DNA from: Paludibacteraceae bacterium
Lineage (GTDB): Bacteria > Bacteroidota > Bacteroidia > Bacteroidales > Paludibacteraceae
Assembly (NCBI GenBank): GCA_017471175.1
Contig: JAFUVS010000010.1
Span: 22,747 to 86,746 of the forward strand
Direction: 5' to 3'
DNA: 64,000 nt
Shown: one piece after another, positions 9,261 to 19,000 of the stretch
How positions within the stretch are numbered: the first letter of the stretch is position 1
How the letters are laid out: every line of letters begins with the position of its first letter
The notes under the pieces: model-generated
The model's database searches: none
Told to the model about the DNA's origin: nothing
The model's input: the letters and a program-made list of their open reading frames with translations, nothing else
Translations under genes and position numbers: made by a program

Positions 9261-10448
9261 ATGATAGAGCGGGTACAAATACAGGACATCATTGCGCGGC
9301 TGCAAGAGCCGAGGCGAACGATTCAGGTGGTTGCCGGTCCGCGACAAGTGGGCAAGACGACCACAGTGAAGCAGGCACTGCAGCAACAGGCTATTCCCTT
9401 CCGCTTTCTCAATGCAGACGGTGTGGACGCGGAAGACAACGCTTGGATAGCCGCCCAATGGGAAGAAGTGCGGGCTTGGATGCGCTTTAACGGCTATAAC
9501 GAGGCGGTGCTTGCCATTGACGAGATTCACAAGATCAACAATTGGAGCGAGCAGGTCAAGCGCGAATGGGACGCGGACACGTTTAACGACTTGGGCATCA
9601 AGGTGGTGCTGTTAGGTTCGTCGCGAATGCTGCTGAAGAAAGGGCTGACGGAGTCGTTAGCCGGTCGGTTTGAAATCATACCGATGGGGCATTGGTCGTT
9701 CGCGGAGATGCAAGAGGCTTTCGGCTGGGACATCAACCAATACATCTACTTCGGCGGTTATCCGGGCAGCGCGCCATACATAAAGAACGAAGCACGTTGG
9801 CGGCGTTATATGCGCGAAGCGATCATCTCGCCTGCCATCGAAAAGGACGTGCTGCAAACCACCTATATCTATAAGCCGGCACTGATGCACCAACTCTTCC
9901 GCTTGGGCTGTGCCTATTCGGGCGAGCTGCTGTCGTACAACAAGATGCTGGGTATGCTGCAAGACGCGGGCAATGCCACCACGTTGGTCAATTACATGGA
10001 AGTATTGGGCGAGAGCAAACTGCTGACGGGGCTGCCCAAGTACGTAATGGATGCGTCCCGCAAATACCGCACCATACCTAAATTGCAGGTTTTCAATAAC
10101 GGTCTGCTGACTGCTCTGTCGGAGGGGGCTACGTATGAGAAAGTGGTAACCGACCCGAAGCGATGGGGACGATGGGTGGAGTCGGCTGTGGGCTGCTACC
10201 TGTTGGATAAGGCGGACGAGTTGGAATACACGGTCTATTATTGGCGTGAGAACAACGAAGAAGTGGATTTCGTGATTCGGCGCGGGGACAGACTGCTTGC
10301 CATTGAGGTCAAGAGCGGCAGACGGCAGATGAACAGCGGCGTGGGCAAGTTCCGCGAGCTGTATCGTCCGCAACACACGCTGATGGTGGGCGGCGACGCA
10401 ATGCCGGTGGAGCAGTTGTTCAAAGGCGACATCGGTACACTACTCTAA
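9261..10448 (+). CDS. AAA ATPase with DUF4143 C-terminal domain
   Basis: 395 aa. The N-terminal AAA_14 domain has Walker A in VAGPRQVGKTT (about residues 24-34), Walker B in VLAIDEIHKI and a sensor segment (LLGSSRMLLKKGLTESLAGR). The C-terminal DUF4143 half ends in a restriction-endonuclease-like patch (EVDFVIRRGDRLLAIEVKSGR). Such proteins are abundant in Bacteroidota and often treated as accessory; their substrate is not established, and roles in defence or toxin-antitoxin-like systems are only proposals. It stands alone between nadA and mnmA with its own promoter and the phased repeat array, unlike its housekeeping neighbours. Confidence 0.88.
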   Translation: MIERVQIQDIIARLQEPRRTIQVVAGPRQVGKTTTVKQALQQQAIPFRFLNADGVDAEDNAWIAAQWEEVRAWMRFNGYNEAVLAIDEIHKINNWSEQVKREWDADTFNDLGIKVVLLGSSRMLLKKGLTESLAGRFEIIPMGHWSFAEMQEAFGWDINQYIYFGGYPGSAPYIKNEARWRRYMREAIISPAIEKDVLQTTYIYKPALMHQLFRLGCAYSGELLSYNKMLGMLQDAGNATTLVNYMEVLGESKLLTGLPKYVMDASRKYRTIPKLQVFNNGLLTALSEGATYEKVVTDPKRWGRWVESAVGCYLLDKADELEYTVYYWRENNEEVDFVIRRGDRLLAIEVKSGRRQMNSGVGKFRELYRPQHTLMVGGDAMPVEQLFKGDIGTLL

Positions 10449-10461
10449 CATCTATAAATCA

Positions 10462-11520
10462 ATGGCAACACGGGTACTAATGGCAATGTCGGGGGGGATA
10501 GACTCTACGGTGAGTGCTATGCTGCTTCGGGAACAGGGATATGAATTGGTGGGCTGCACGTTCCGCACGTTTGACTCCATCAAAGAGTCTTGTTTGGCGC
10601 GCGAGAAAGGCTGCTGCTCGGTGGAGTCGATTATGGAAGCCAAACAGATGGCGGAGCGTCTCGGCTTTGAGCATCGTATCATTGACTTCCGCGACACGTT
10701 CCGCGAACATATCATCGGCAATTTCACGCAGGAGTACCTGCACGGAAGGACGCCTAATCCGTGCGTGCTGTGCAACTCTTACATCAAGTGGGGCGTACTG
10801 ATGGACTATGCCGACAGCCTCGGTTGCGAGAAGATAGCCACCGGTCATTATGCCCGCATCACACAAAAAGACGGGCATTATTTCCTGCGCACCGCCGCCG
10901 ACACGGTGAAGGACCAGACTTATTTCCTATGGATGCTGACGGAGGAGAACCTGAGCCGCACGCTCTTCCCGTTGGGCGACTACACCAAACCTGAGACGCG
11001 CCAAATGGCAGCCGAGCGGGGTTTTACCAAGTTGAGCGAGAAGAAAGAATCGCAAGACATCTGCTTCATACCGAACGGCGACTACCGCACGTTCCTGCAC
11101 GAGCAGGCAGGCGACGAGGCTGACAAGGCTTTCACGGCGGGCGAGTACGTGGATGCCGAAGGAAAGATAGTAGGCAGGCACAGCGGCTACGCCAACTACA
11201 CCATCGGGCAGCGCAAGGGCTTGGGCATCGCGTTGGGTTATCCGGCTTTTGTTACGAAGATTGATGCCGAACTGAACCGCGTTCAGATAGGCACGCACGA
11301 CAGTCTCTATACCCGCGAGGTACGACTACGGGGCGGTTTCTTCCGAGGCGATGAACAGCAGCCGGTAATGGCGCGCATCCGCTACCGTAGCCACCCTACC
11401 CGAGCCTGCTACAAGGACGGGGTACTGACCTTCGATGAGCCGGTATGGGCAGTTACGCCCGGACAGTCGGCAGTTATCTACCAAGACGACCGCGTGGTCG
11501 GGGGAGGTTTCATTGAATAG
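10462..11520 (+). CDS. mnmA: tRNA-specific 2-thiouridylase MnmA
   Basis: 352 aa. MnmA adds sulfur at U34 of tRNA Lys, Glu and Gln. The N-terminal ATP-pyrophosphatase loop is AMSGGIDSTVSAMLL. The catalytic cysteines lie in the RTPNPCVLCN motif and in SQDICFIPNG. The central and C-terminal beta domains (HSGYANYTIGQRKGLGIALG, then RYRSHP) are conserved. Its start is 13 bp after the DUF4143 ATPase stop. The window also encodes tRNA-Lys(UUU), a substrate of this enzyme, at 45.7 kb. The 3' end overlaps the MATE gene by 8 bp. Confidence 0.95.
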   Translation: MATRVLMAMSGGIDSTVSAMLLREQGYELVGCTFRTFDSIKESCLAREKGCCSVESIMEAKQMAERLGFEHRIIDFRDTFREHIIGNFTQEYLHGRTPNPCVLCNSYIKWGVLMDYADSLGCEKIATGHYARITQKDGHYFLRTAADTVKDQTYFLWMLTEENLSRTLFPLGDYTKPETRQMAAERGFTKLSEKKESQDICFIPNGDYRTFLHEQAGDEADKAFTAGEYVDAEGKIVGRHSGYANYTIGQRKGLGIALGYPAFVTKIDAELNRVQIGTHDSLYTREVRLRGGFFRGDEQQPVMARIRYRSHPTRACYKDGVLTFDEPVWAVTPGQSAVIYQDDRVVGGGFIE

Positions 11521-12829
11521 GCAGATTCTGCGTTTGACATTGCCGTCCATCTTGGCGAATATCACTATTCCGCTGGTGGGCTTGGTGGACACGGCGATAG
11601 TGGGTCATCTGTCGGATGCCACCGCCATCGGCGGTATCGCTATCGGCACGATGCTCTTCGACCTGCTCTACTGGAACTTCGGTTTCCTGCGTGTCGGTTC
11701 GTCGGGTCAGACGGCGCAGGCTTACGGACGGCAGGACTGGGACAGTTGCGCCGCTTACCTGAGGCACTATACGGGCATAGCAATCAAAGCGGCATTGGCT
11801 ATATGGCTCATTCAATGGGTGTTCGTGACGGGGGTGCTGATGGTGGTGCCCTGCTCGGCAGAGGTGGCGGCTTTCGCCAAACAGTACTTCTTCATTCGTG
11901 TATGGGCGGCACCTGCCACCTTGTCGCTGATGGCACTCAAAGGCTGGTTCATCGGTATGCAGGACACGGTGAGCACGATGATGACCGACATCACGGTGAA
12001 TGTGGTCAATATAGCGGGTTCCTATCTGCTGGCAGTCCATACGCCGGTCGGCTTGATGGGCGTGGCATACGGCACGCTGATTGCCCAATACACGGGGCTG
12101 CTGCTCTGTGTGGGGATACTGCTCGTTAAGTACCGTAGATTCCTTCGTCCGAAGACAAAGACAAGGGTCTCTACCCTCAGGCAGAACTTAGACCTCTTTA
12201 TCCGTTCGCTGTGTTTTATGGTCGTTTATGTGGGGTTCACTTCGTTGGCTTCGCGTTACGGCGATGAGGAATTGGCGGTGGCAAGCATACTGATGAAACT
12301 GATGATGTTCTTCTCCTTCTTCGTGGACGGCTTTGCCCACGCCGGGGAAGCATTGGTAGGCAGGTTTATCGGTGCAAGAGAGAGGGAGAATGTGCGTCAG
12401 GTGGTTCGCCTGCTGTGGCTGTGGTCGATGGGTGTGGGGCTGCTCTTCACCGCCGTCTTTTGGGTAGCCGATGATGCGTGCCTGAGGCTGCTGACCAACG
12501 ACAAGGACGTGCTTGAATTGGCACAACGATACAGTATCTGGCTCATTCTGATGCCGTTGGCTTCCACGCCCGCTTTTATGTGGGACGGTATCTATGTGGG
12601 CGCGATGGCGAGCCGCGCCATACGCAATGCTATGATTGCAGCCGCCGTGGGATTTGTGGCTGTCTATGCTGCTTTATTCAGGTTTTGGGACATCAATGCG
12701 CTCTACTTGGCGTACCTGACGCACTTGATTGCCCGCTCGATATACTTAACCTTCAAATGGAGAAACGTCTATGATACCTCAACCCGAACATCGCCCGTGG
12801 AAAGTCATCAAGAGCGAGAACATTCTTAA
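11513..12829 (+). CDS. MATE family efflux transporter (TTG start)
   Basis: 438 aa from a proposed TTG start at 11513, giving an N-terminus (M)NRQILRLTLPSILANIT that matches the usual start of Bacteroidota MATE proteins. A GGGGAGG sequence at 11501-11507 precedes it. An ATG at 11435 exists in frame but would add 26 non-family residues inside mnmA. About twelve hydrophobic helices are visible, with the conserved early LVDTAIVGHLSD. These are Na+- or H+-coupled exporters of cationic drugs or metabolites. The 8-bp overlap with mnmA suggests translational coupling. The substrate is unknown. Confidence 0.9.
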   Translation: MNRQILRLTLPSILANITIPLVGLVDTAIVGHLSDATAIGGIAIGTMLFDLLYWNFGFLRVGSSGQTAQAYGRQDWDSCAAYLRHYTGIAIKAALAIWLIQWVFVTGVLMVVPCSAEVAAFAKQYFFIRVWAAPATLSLMALKGWFIGMQDTVSTMMTDITVNVVNIAGSYLLAVHTPVGLMGVAYGTLIAQYTGLLLCVGILLVKYRRFLRPKTKTRVSTLRQNLDLFIRSLCFMVVYVGFTSLASRYGDEELAVASILMKLMMFFSFFVDGFAHAGEALVGRFIGARERENVRQVVRLLWLWSMGVGLLFTAVFWVADDACLRLLTNDKDVLELAQRYSIWLILMPLASTPAFMWDGIYVGAMASRAIRNAMIAAAVGFVAVYAALFRFWDINALYLAYLTHLIARSIYLTFKWRNVYDTSTRTSPVESHQEREHS

Positions 12830-13322
12830 TATCGGTCCGTGGCTCAATGTGCGCCAACAGACCGTTGAGTTGCCCAACGGCAAGCAGATACCGACATGGT
12901 TCATTTTGGACTACCCGAACTGGATTAACGTGATAGCCGAGACGAAGAACGGACGGCTTGTGATGATTGACCAGTACCGCCACGGCTTGGGCGTGACCAA
13001 ATACGAATTGGTGGCAGGGGTGATAGATAAAGGCGAAACACCCCTTGAAGCGGCTCAACGCGAACTCATGGAAGAGACAGGTTTCGGCGGCGGCGAATGG
13101 GAGCAGTTTATGGTGCTCTGTCCGAATACAAGCAGCCAAAGCAATCTGAGTTACACGTTCTTGGCTCGCGGCGTGGAGCGGCAGAGCGAGCAGCACGAAG
13201 AGGAAACGGAGGACATCCGCGTACACGTGATGGACAAGAAGGATGTGCGCGAACTATTGGAAGCGGGCGAAATCATACAGGCTCTTCACGCTGCGCCGCT
13301 TTGGAAATACTTCGCCTCGTGA
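12771..13322 (+). CDS. Nudix hydrolase (ADP-ribose pyrophosphatase-like)
   Basis: 183 aa. A complete Nudix box (G-x5-E-x7-REL-x-EE-x-G-F) is seen in the stretch running from GVIDKGET to EETGF, about residues 83-105. The N-terminal part (YPNWINVIAETKNGRLVMIDQYRHG) and the VAGVIDKGE approach resemble ADP-ribose or nucleotide-sugar pyrophosphatases. The ATG lies 59 bp inside the 3' end of the MATE gene, so translation is probably coupled. The exact substrate cannot be read from sequence. It closes the + strand cluster and converges on trpB2. Confidence 0.88.
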   Translation: MIPQPEHRPWKVIKSENILNIGPWLNVRQQTVELPNGKQIPTWFILDYPNWINVIAETKNGRLVMIDQYRHGLGVTKYELVAGVIDKGETPLEAAQRELMEETGFGGGEWEQFMVLCPNTSSQSNLSYTFLARGVERQSEQHEEETEDIRVHVMDKKDVRELLEAGEIIQALHAAPLWKYFAS

Positions 13323-13355
13323 GAGCCTGTACGTAAAGTTTTTGTTTTCTACCGT

Positions 13356-14729
13356 TTAATCCATTTTAGGCAGTTTGGCGAGGGAGCGTGCCAACTCCTC
13401 GTCGGTGGGGATATAGTCGGTCATCGTGCCATCGTTGTACTCCTCGTAGGCTTTGAGGTCGAAGTAGCCAGTGCCTGTCAGACCGAAGAGGATAGTTTTC
13501 TCTTCTCCCGTTTCTTTGCAACGGATAGCCTCATCGAGCGCAACGCGGATGGCGTGGCTGCTTTCGGGCGCGGGCAGGATACCTTCGATGCGGGCAAAAT
13601 ACTCGGCAGCCTCAAAGACAGAAGTCTGCTCTACGCTGCGCGCTTCCATCAAGCCCTGATCATAGAGTTCGGAGAGGATAGGACTCATACCGTGGTAGCG
13701 CAGACCGCCTGCGTGGTTGGGCGAAGGGATGAAGTCGGAGCCGAGGGTGTACATCTTCGCCAAGGGGCAAATCATACCCGTGTCGCAAAAGTCGTAAGCA
13801 TACTTACCGCGCGTCAGGGAAGGACAAGAAGCGGGTTCTACGGCAATGATGCGATAGTCGGCTTCGCCGCGCAGTTTCTGCCCCATAAAGGGAGCGATGA
13901 GTCCGCCGAGGTTGGAGCCGCCGCCGGCACTGCCGATGATGATATCGGGACGGATGCCGTACTTGTCCATAGCCGTTTTGGTTTCCAATCCGATAACACT
14001 CTGGTGGAGCAGGACTTGGTTGAGGACGCTGCCTAAGACGTAGCGATAGCCTTCGTGGGTGACGGCGTACTCGACCGCTTCGGAGATGGCACAGCCGAGA
14101 CTGCCGGTGGTGTCGGGATGGGCGGCAAGGATACGGCGACCCACTTCGGTGGTGTCAGAGGGCGATGGCGTAACCGATGCGCCATAGGTACGCATCACTT
14201 CGCGGCGGAAAGGCTTCTGGTGGTACGAGCCTTTTACCATATAGACCTTGAGGTCCATATCAAGGTAGGCGCACGCCATCGAGAGAGCCGTCCCCCATTG
14301 ACCGGCACCCGTTTCGGTGGTCAGACCTTTGAGTCCCTGCTTCTTGGCATAATAGGCTTGGGCGATGGCGGAGTTGAGTTTGTGGCTGCCGCTGGTGTTG
14401 TTACCCTCGAACTTGTAGTAGATATGTGCGGGGGTCTGCAACTTACGTTCTAATTCGTACGCGCGCACGAGAGGCGAGGGGCGATACATCTTGTAGAAAG
14501 AGCGAATCTCATCGGGAATGGCGATATAAGGCGTATCGTTGTCTAATTCCTGCTGTACGAGTTCGGTGCAGAAAACGTGCTCCAACTCGGCAGCGGTCAT
14601 CGGCTCGCGAGTACCGGGATTGAGCAGGGGAGCGGGTTTTTGCTTCATGTCCGAGCGGACGTTGTAGTAATGCGTAGGCATTTCTTTTTCTTCAAGATAA
14701 ATCTTGTAGGGAACAGGTTGTTTTTCCAT
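13356..14729 (-). CDS. trpB: tryptophan synthase beta-like protein, TrpB2 type
   Basis: 457 aa, longer than standard TrpB. It has the TrpB2 N-terminal extension, the PLP-binding lysine K117 in SGSHKLNSA, TETGAGQWG and the glycine-rich phosphate loop SAGGGSNLGG. TrpB2 enzymes convert indole plus serine to tryptophan, typically without a tight TrpA partner. No other trp gene is in the window, so a role in indole salvage is plausible. Expression appears controlled by the leader peptide and terminator just upstream, which supports a true link to tryptophan. It converges with the Nudix gene. Confidence 0.92.
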   Translation of the reverse strand: MEKQPVPYKIYLEEKEMPTHYYNVRSDMKQKPAPLLNPGTREPMTAAELEHVFCTELVQQELDNDTPYIAIPDEIRSFYKMYRPSPLVRAYELERKLQTPAHIYYKFEGNNTSGSHKLNSAIAQAYYAKKQGLKGLTTETGAGQWGTALSMACAYLDMDLKVYMVKGSYHQKPFRREVMRTYGASVTPSPSDTTEVGRRILAAHPDTTGSLGCAISEAVEYAVTHEGYRYVLGSVLNQVLLHQSVIGLETKTAMDKYGIRPDIIIGSAGGGSNLGGLIAPFMGQKLRGEADYRIIAVEPASCPSLTRGKYAYDFCDTGMICPLAKMYTLGSDFIPSPNHAGGLRYHGMSPILSELYDQGLMEARSVEQTSVFEAAEYFARIEGILPAPESSHAIRVALDEAIRCKETGEEKTILFGLTGTGYFDLKAYEEYNDGTMTDYIPTDEELARSLAKLPKMD

Positions 14730-14817
14730 AGTTGTTGGTTTTTGGGTTTATTTGTTTATTGGTTTATTGGTTTAAATGCGTTTAGACGGGTTGCTATCTT
14801 TGAATCCGTAATCTTTC

Positions 14818-14856
14818 AAAAAAACAAAATCAGCCGTAGGAGGGTTCCTACGACTG
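14818..14856 (-). terminator. intrinsic terminator/attenuator in the trpB2 leader
   Basis: On the minus strand an 11-bp stem (CAGTCGTAGGA with TCCTACGGCTG, one G-U pair) is followed by ATTTTGTTTTTTT. It lies between the leader peptide stop and the trpB2 start. The octamer ACCCTCCT spanning its loop and 3' arm is the exact complement of AGGAGGGT inside the leader peptide (14917-14924), giving a candidate antiterminator pairing. Confidence 0.85.
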
Positions 14857-14896
14857 ACGTTGTCTTTTATTATTATGAGAAAAAAAAACTTACAGA

Positions 14897-14974
14897 TTAC
14901 GACAAACGACAAGGTGACCCTCCTTTTTCAAAGAGCGTGCGCCACCAACAAAAATTTGCCATTTGTGCGTTCAT
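14897..14974 (-). CDS. trpL: Trp leader peptide (attenuation), 25 aa
   Basis: A 25-codon open frame on the minus strand runs from the ATG at 14974 to the TAA at 14897. Residues 10-11 are tandem Trp codons TGG TGG (context NFCWWRTLF). It begins about 20 bp after the -7 box at 14994-15002 and ends about 40 bp before the terminator stem. Tandem Trp codons, a short frame, the terminator and the downstream trp gene are the classic parts of ribosome-mediated attenuation: stalling at Trp codons when charged tRNA-Trp is scarce favours read-through. Confidence 0.88.
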   Translation of the reverse strand: MNAQMANFCWWRTLFEKGGSPCRLS

Positions 14975-14993
14975 AATTCTTACAAAAAACGGC

Positions 14994-15026
14994 GCAAAAG
15001 TACAGGCTTTTGCAGGACTGACCAAA
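14994..15026 (-). promoter_or_regulatory. promoter of the trpL-trpB2 transcript
   Basis: On the minus strand TTTG (15023-15026) and TACTTTTGC (14994-15002) are separated by 20 bp, a textbook Bacteroidota -33/-7 pair. Transcription should begin near 14987, about 13 nt before the leader ATG. Confidence 0.8.
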
Positions 15027-15118
15027 TGACGGACTAATTTTTCCCGAAAAAACTTTCTATCTTACTGATATTCAAATATGATTTTTGCATAATTTTCATC
15101 GATTTGTAGCAAAAAGCA

Positions 15119-15211
15119 GACAAAATGGCACAAAATCGGACAATTTGGCACCCTAAATCGGACAAAATGGCAGGCAAAAACCGAAAAAACGGGGTTGGCA
15201 CGGAGGTTGCA
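15119..15211 (+). promoter_or_regulatory. sigma-54 (-24/-12) promoter with three upstream activator-like repeats, for hsp20
   Basis: TTGGCACGGAGGTTGCA at 15195-15211 matches the RpoN consensus TGGCAC-N5-TTGC exactly. Upstream, GACAAAATGGCA (15119), GACAATTTGGCA (15139) and GACAAAATGGCA (15161) repeat at 20 and 22 bp spacing, as enhancer-binding sites would. The hsp20 ATG is about 105 bp downstream of the predicted start site. No TAnnTTTGC box was found in the interval. Confidence 0.8.
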
Positions 15212-15328
15212 ACATTGAGGGTGAAAACGTTACGAACGGATTGAAAAAAGCAAAGGAGTTCGGAACGCCAAGAAAAGTTTAACAAAGGCTTCGGAAACGG
15301 AGCCGCAAAAAAATAGGAGGATAAGATT

Positions 15329-15757
15329 ATGACACCTGCAATGTATCGTAGAAACAGTTGGTTCCCGACCGTATTTGATGAGTTCTTTGACTCGGATTTG
15401 ATGAACAGCGCAAGCACTACTGCTCCCGCAGTCAATGTAAAAGAGACAGAAAAAGCCTATATCGTGGAGTTGGCTGCTCCGGGCGTAAAGAAAGAGTACT
15501 GCCGTGTTCATATCGATGAAGACCACAACCTGTGCGTTGCCATCGAGAACAAGTTCGAGCACAAAGAGGAAGACAAGCATTCGCACTACCTGCGCCGCGA
15601 ATTCAGTTACACCAACTACGAGCAACGTTACACCCTGCCCGAAGACGTGAACGAAGAGCAGATTAACGCCAAAGTAGAAAACGGCATCCTTACCATCGAA
15701 CTGCCCAAAGTTCAGAAAGTAGAAGGCAAGACGACACGGCAAATTGAAATCGGCTGA
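15329..15757 (+). CDS. small heat shock protein, Hsp20/alpha-crystallin family
   Basis: 142 aa. An N-terminal arm (RRNSWFPTVFDEFFDSDL) is followed by the alpha-crystallin domain from about residue 35 (VNVKETEKAYIVELAAPGVKKE) to the end, including YTLPEDVNEEQINAKVENGILTIELPK with the usual G-I-L-T-I motif. It acts as an ATP-independent holdase that binds unfolding proteins in the cytoplasm. The ATG is preceded by a strong AGGAGG. It is monocistronic, with a terminator just downstream, and is served by a sigma-54-type promoter rather than the usual Bacteroidota box. Confidence 0.95.
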   Translation: MTPAMYRRNSWFPTVFDEFFDSDLMNSASTTAPAVNVKETEKAYIVELAAPGVKKEYCRVHIDEDHNLCVAIENKFEHKEEDKHSHYLRREFSYTNYEQRYTLPEDVNEEQINAKVENGILTIELPKVQKVEGKTTRQIEIG

Positions 15758-15778
15758 TAGTCGAAAGTCAAAAGTCGA

Positions 15779-15813
15779 AAGAATGGTAGCCTTGCGGCTG
15801 CCGTTCTTTTTTT
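15779..15813 (+). terminator. intrinsic terminator after hsp20
   Basis: AGAATGGTAGCC and GGCTGCCGTTCT form a 12-bp stem with two G-U pairs around a TTGC loop, followed by TTTTTTT. A short GTCGAAAGTC-type repeat lies between the stop codon and the stem. Confidence 0.8.
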
Positions 15814-15968
15814 GTGAAATCTTCCTTTCAACGAGCGATGTCGGAACATTTGCGTCTAAAAGCCTGTAATTTGTGCCAAAAGAAAGAGGTTTTCGGCGAA
15901 AAAATCGCATTTTGTGCTAAAAAAACAAGATAATTCCTAAAAACGTTGGTATTTATAGGAATTATCTA

Positions 15969-15977
15969 TATTTTTGC
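15969..15977 (+). promoter_or_regulatory. -7 box of the first giant T9SS gene
   Basis: TATTTTTGC fits TAnnTTTGC and lies 24 bp before the ATG at 16001. A TTG inside this box opens the frame earlier, but cannot be the start because it lies within the promoter. Confidence 0.65.
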
Positions 15978-16000
15978 GCGTTAATCAAATCTATGTCATT

Positions 16001-19000
16001 ATGACACGTTCTTCTGTTAGAGTTCTTACTCTTCTCCTACTCTCTTGTTTCAGTTTGCTTGCTTACGCTCAAGATTGCTGTCCCGTCAAAGAAAAGGTCG
16101 GGAAGGTTAACCAATATCTCTATGAATATGACAAGATTGAAATTGACCTTTATACTGATACAAACGAAGATTGGCTGCGGTATGTGGGAGACCAAAAAGA
16201 ACCACAAAATTGGAATTACAATAAATTCATTCGTGTGCGTGCTTGGTCAGACCGTGCAGAAAACCCGCATAATTATATTCAATTCTATTGGTGGGTAGGC
16301 GATGGCAACAATTCTTCCCTTACACAGACTTATGCTAATGGTATTGGTCCTAAAGCAGGGACGTATAATTTTACCGATCCGATGATGGGGGCTTGGGGAC
16401 CGTATATAAATGGTACTCCTCAAATTTACTATTGGACACATACTACTTTACCATCTACGCAAGCCACGTTATTAGGATACCGAGTTCACTCATATTATAA
16501 CCAATACACAGGACAGGTATGGGTATGTCCGTTTTCTTCGTATGCGTCCAATGCAGGCGATTTATCCAACAACAATACCCAATACGTAATGGGACAATCC
16601 ACTACGGGACACATTACAACAATGAACTCCTACCAAGTAACTGTGGACGTAGGCGATGACGGAAATATCTACATTCAAGTCGGCGGGCAGGATTGTGATA
16701 GCAATCCGGTAGTTACCATAGGGCGTAAGACCAATAGCAACGTCCACGCCTTGTCCGTTTCAACGGAGGGAAACGGGACAGTTACTACCAAACCTAACTG
16801 CGAGAACCACATAGAAGGTGATAAGATTATTCTTACTCCTACTCCTGCTAATTCTTCCGTCTGCTTCAAAGAATGGACAGGCACACACGCGGAGTATGTG
16901 ACCGACAACGGGGATGGGACGTACAGCGTAACGATGCAAAGCGAGGATATGAACCTTACCGCCGTATTCGGCGATTGCGTAAAAGAAGTGACGGACATTA
17001 TTGATACCTGCTCTGCAGCACTGCCTTTCGTATGGCGGCCGTGGAATAACGGCGGTATAGAAATCACTTCCTACGCGCAGAACGGAACAAAAGACATTGT
17101 TTATCAGAAAGGTAGCACTACCATTCAAGACTCTATCGTGACGCTGCTGCTCATCCTGCACGAACCGCAAAAAACACCTGTAGAAGTAACAGATACACTC
17201 TGGCAATGCGACTACGATTTAGGTGAGGGGAACTGGGTTAACTTAGTCGTAGATGACTACGAACAGGGAGAAATCGAATTGGATATCCCCAACGCTATCG
17301 GCACGACTTACAAGACGATGGATCCGGACATACACGGCTGCGATTCAATAACCGTTCACGAAGTGATTATTATCCCTGAAAAAGTGCAACGACTGTTTGA
17401 GTTCTGCCAAAGCGACCTCAATCTGGGCGACAACAACTATATCAATTTGGAGATAGAGCCGCGCCTTGTGTTGGAAGGCTCGTTCTGGGGCAATTTTGCG
17501 GGCGACTCCATTATCAGAGACACTACCGAATCCACTTATTGTCTTGGTTTTGACTCGATTACGATAGACACTATACGTATTTATCCCGCCTATCGCGAGA
17601 CGTGGAATCCGGGTATCTGTGCCGACAAGATGGAAGAGGCTTTGGCAGAAGGCATACCTTTTTACGATTTAGGTCCGATAACAGATATGTCGCAAAACGG
17701 GATGGAATACTATACGGAAGGATCGATTCACGGCTGCGACTCGGTGATTGTGTTGGATCTTACTCCCCTGCCCAACGACACGATTTATGAGCCGATGTCC
17801 GTCTGCTCGTACCCCATCACGTGGCGCGGCAAGACGTACAACAGCAAGGAAGATACGGAAAAAGACCCCGTGATTGCACCTGGAAAAGAGAAAGGCGACT
17901 GCCGCCAGTACTTCTTCCTCGTTCCCGAAGAGGCACCTGCTATAGAAACGAGCATCGATTCGACTATTTGCGCCAGTGCGCTGCCATTCTACTGGGAGGA
18001 AGCCGACCTGACCTTTGAAGAGGCGGGAAGCAAAGAGCATACGTTCCACACCATGTTTGGCGGCTGCGACTCGATTGTGACGCTGAACTTGAATGTGCTG
18101 CCCTCGCCGGAAATCGTAGAAACACGCACTATCTGTCCCGAGCAACTGCCTTACACATGGGGCGAGGTGGTCTTCACCGAAGCGGGCACACAAACCAAGA
18201 CCTTTGAACGGGAAAACGCTTGCGACTCGATCGTAACCTACACCATTGTAGTCGTTCCCGACCTGATACAGGACGGAGATACCGTATGCGAGAGCCAATT
18301 AAGCACACCCTATACGTGGGAGGACGAGACGATAGCGGCTGACGATGCGCGCTTCGTAGTGAACGAGACAACGGGCGTGAAGACACTGACCATCGGACCG
18401 AAAGTGCTGCCTTCGTCTTTGGTTTGCGATTCAACCGTGCAGTTTACCCTCACCGTCATTCCGGAACATATTAACGATAGTTATACCATCTGCGAAAGCG
18501 AACTACCCTTCACGTGGAAAGCAGGCGAAGAAGAGATAGTGATTAACACGGCTTCGGATGCCGTCAATCGGTCGGTAACGCTGCCGTCCGTTCTCGGCTG
18601 CGACAGCACCGTTCATCTTAACCTGACTATTCTTCCGACTGCCCGCAGAGGTCTCGGCACAGTCTATATCAAAACGGGCAATAGCTTTACCGTATTTGAA
18701 GGCACAGCCTACGAGCAATCGTTCGACACGAACGGCGAATACGAAGTAGTAGGCAAAGGATTGTCTGCCGTAGGTTGCGATTCAGTGGTAACCTTCACCC
18801 TCGAAGTGCGCGACACCGAGATAGAGAATATCTATGACGCTATATGCGAAGGCGAACCCTATGTATGGAACGGAATAGAATGCACGCAAACAGATGTATA
18901 TGAATATAAGACCACGACCATCTATACGGGATTAGACTCGATTGCTTATCTGCACCTGACGGTGAATCCTAAATATGACCAACTGACCGATGGCAAAGCC

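Noticed and set aside
14577-15029. 150-codon + strand frame over the trpB2 5' end
   Set aside because: It is antisense to trpB2 and its leader, and is explained by the attenuator structure on the other strand.
15230-15910. 226-codon minus-strand frame over hsp20
   Set aside because: It is a shadow of the Hsp20 gene; the product has no family signal and the + strand gene is clear.
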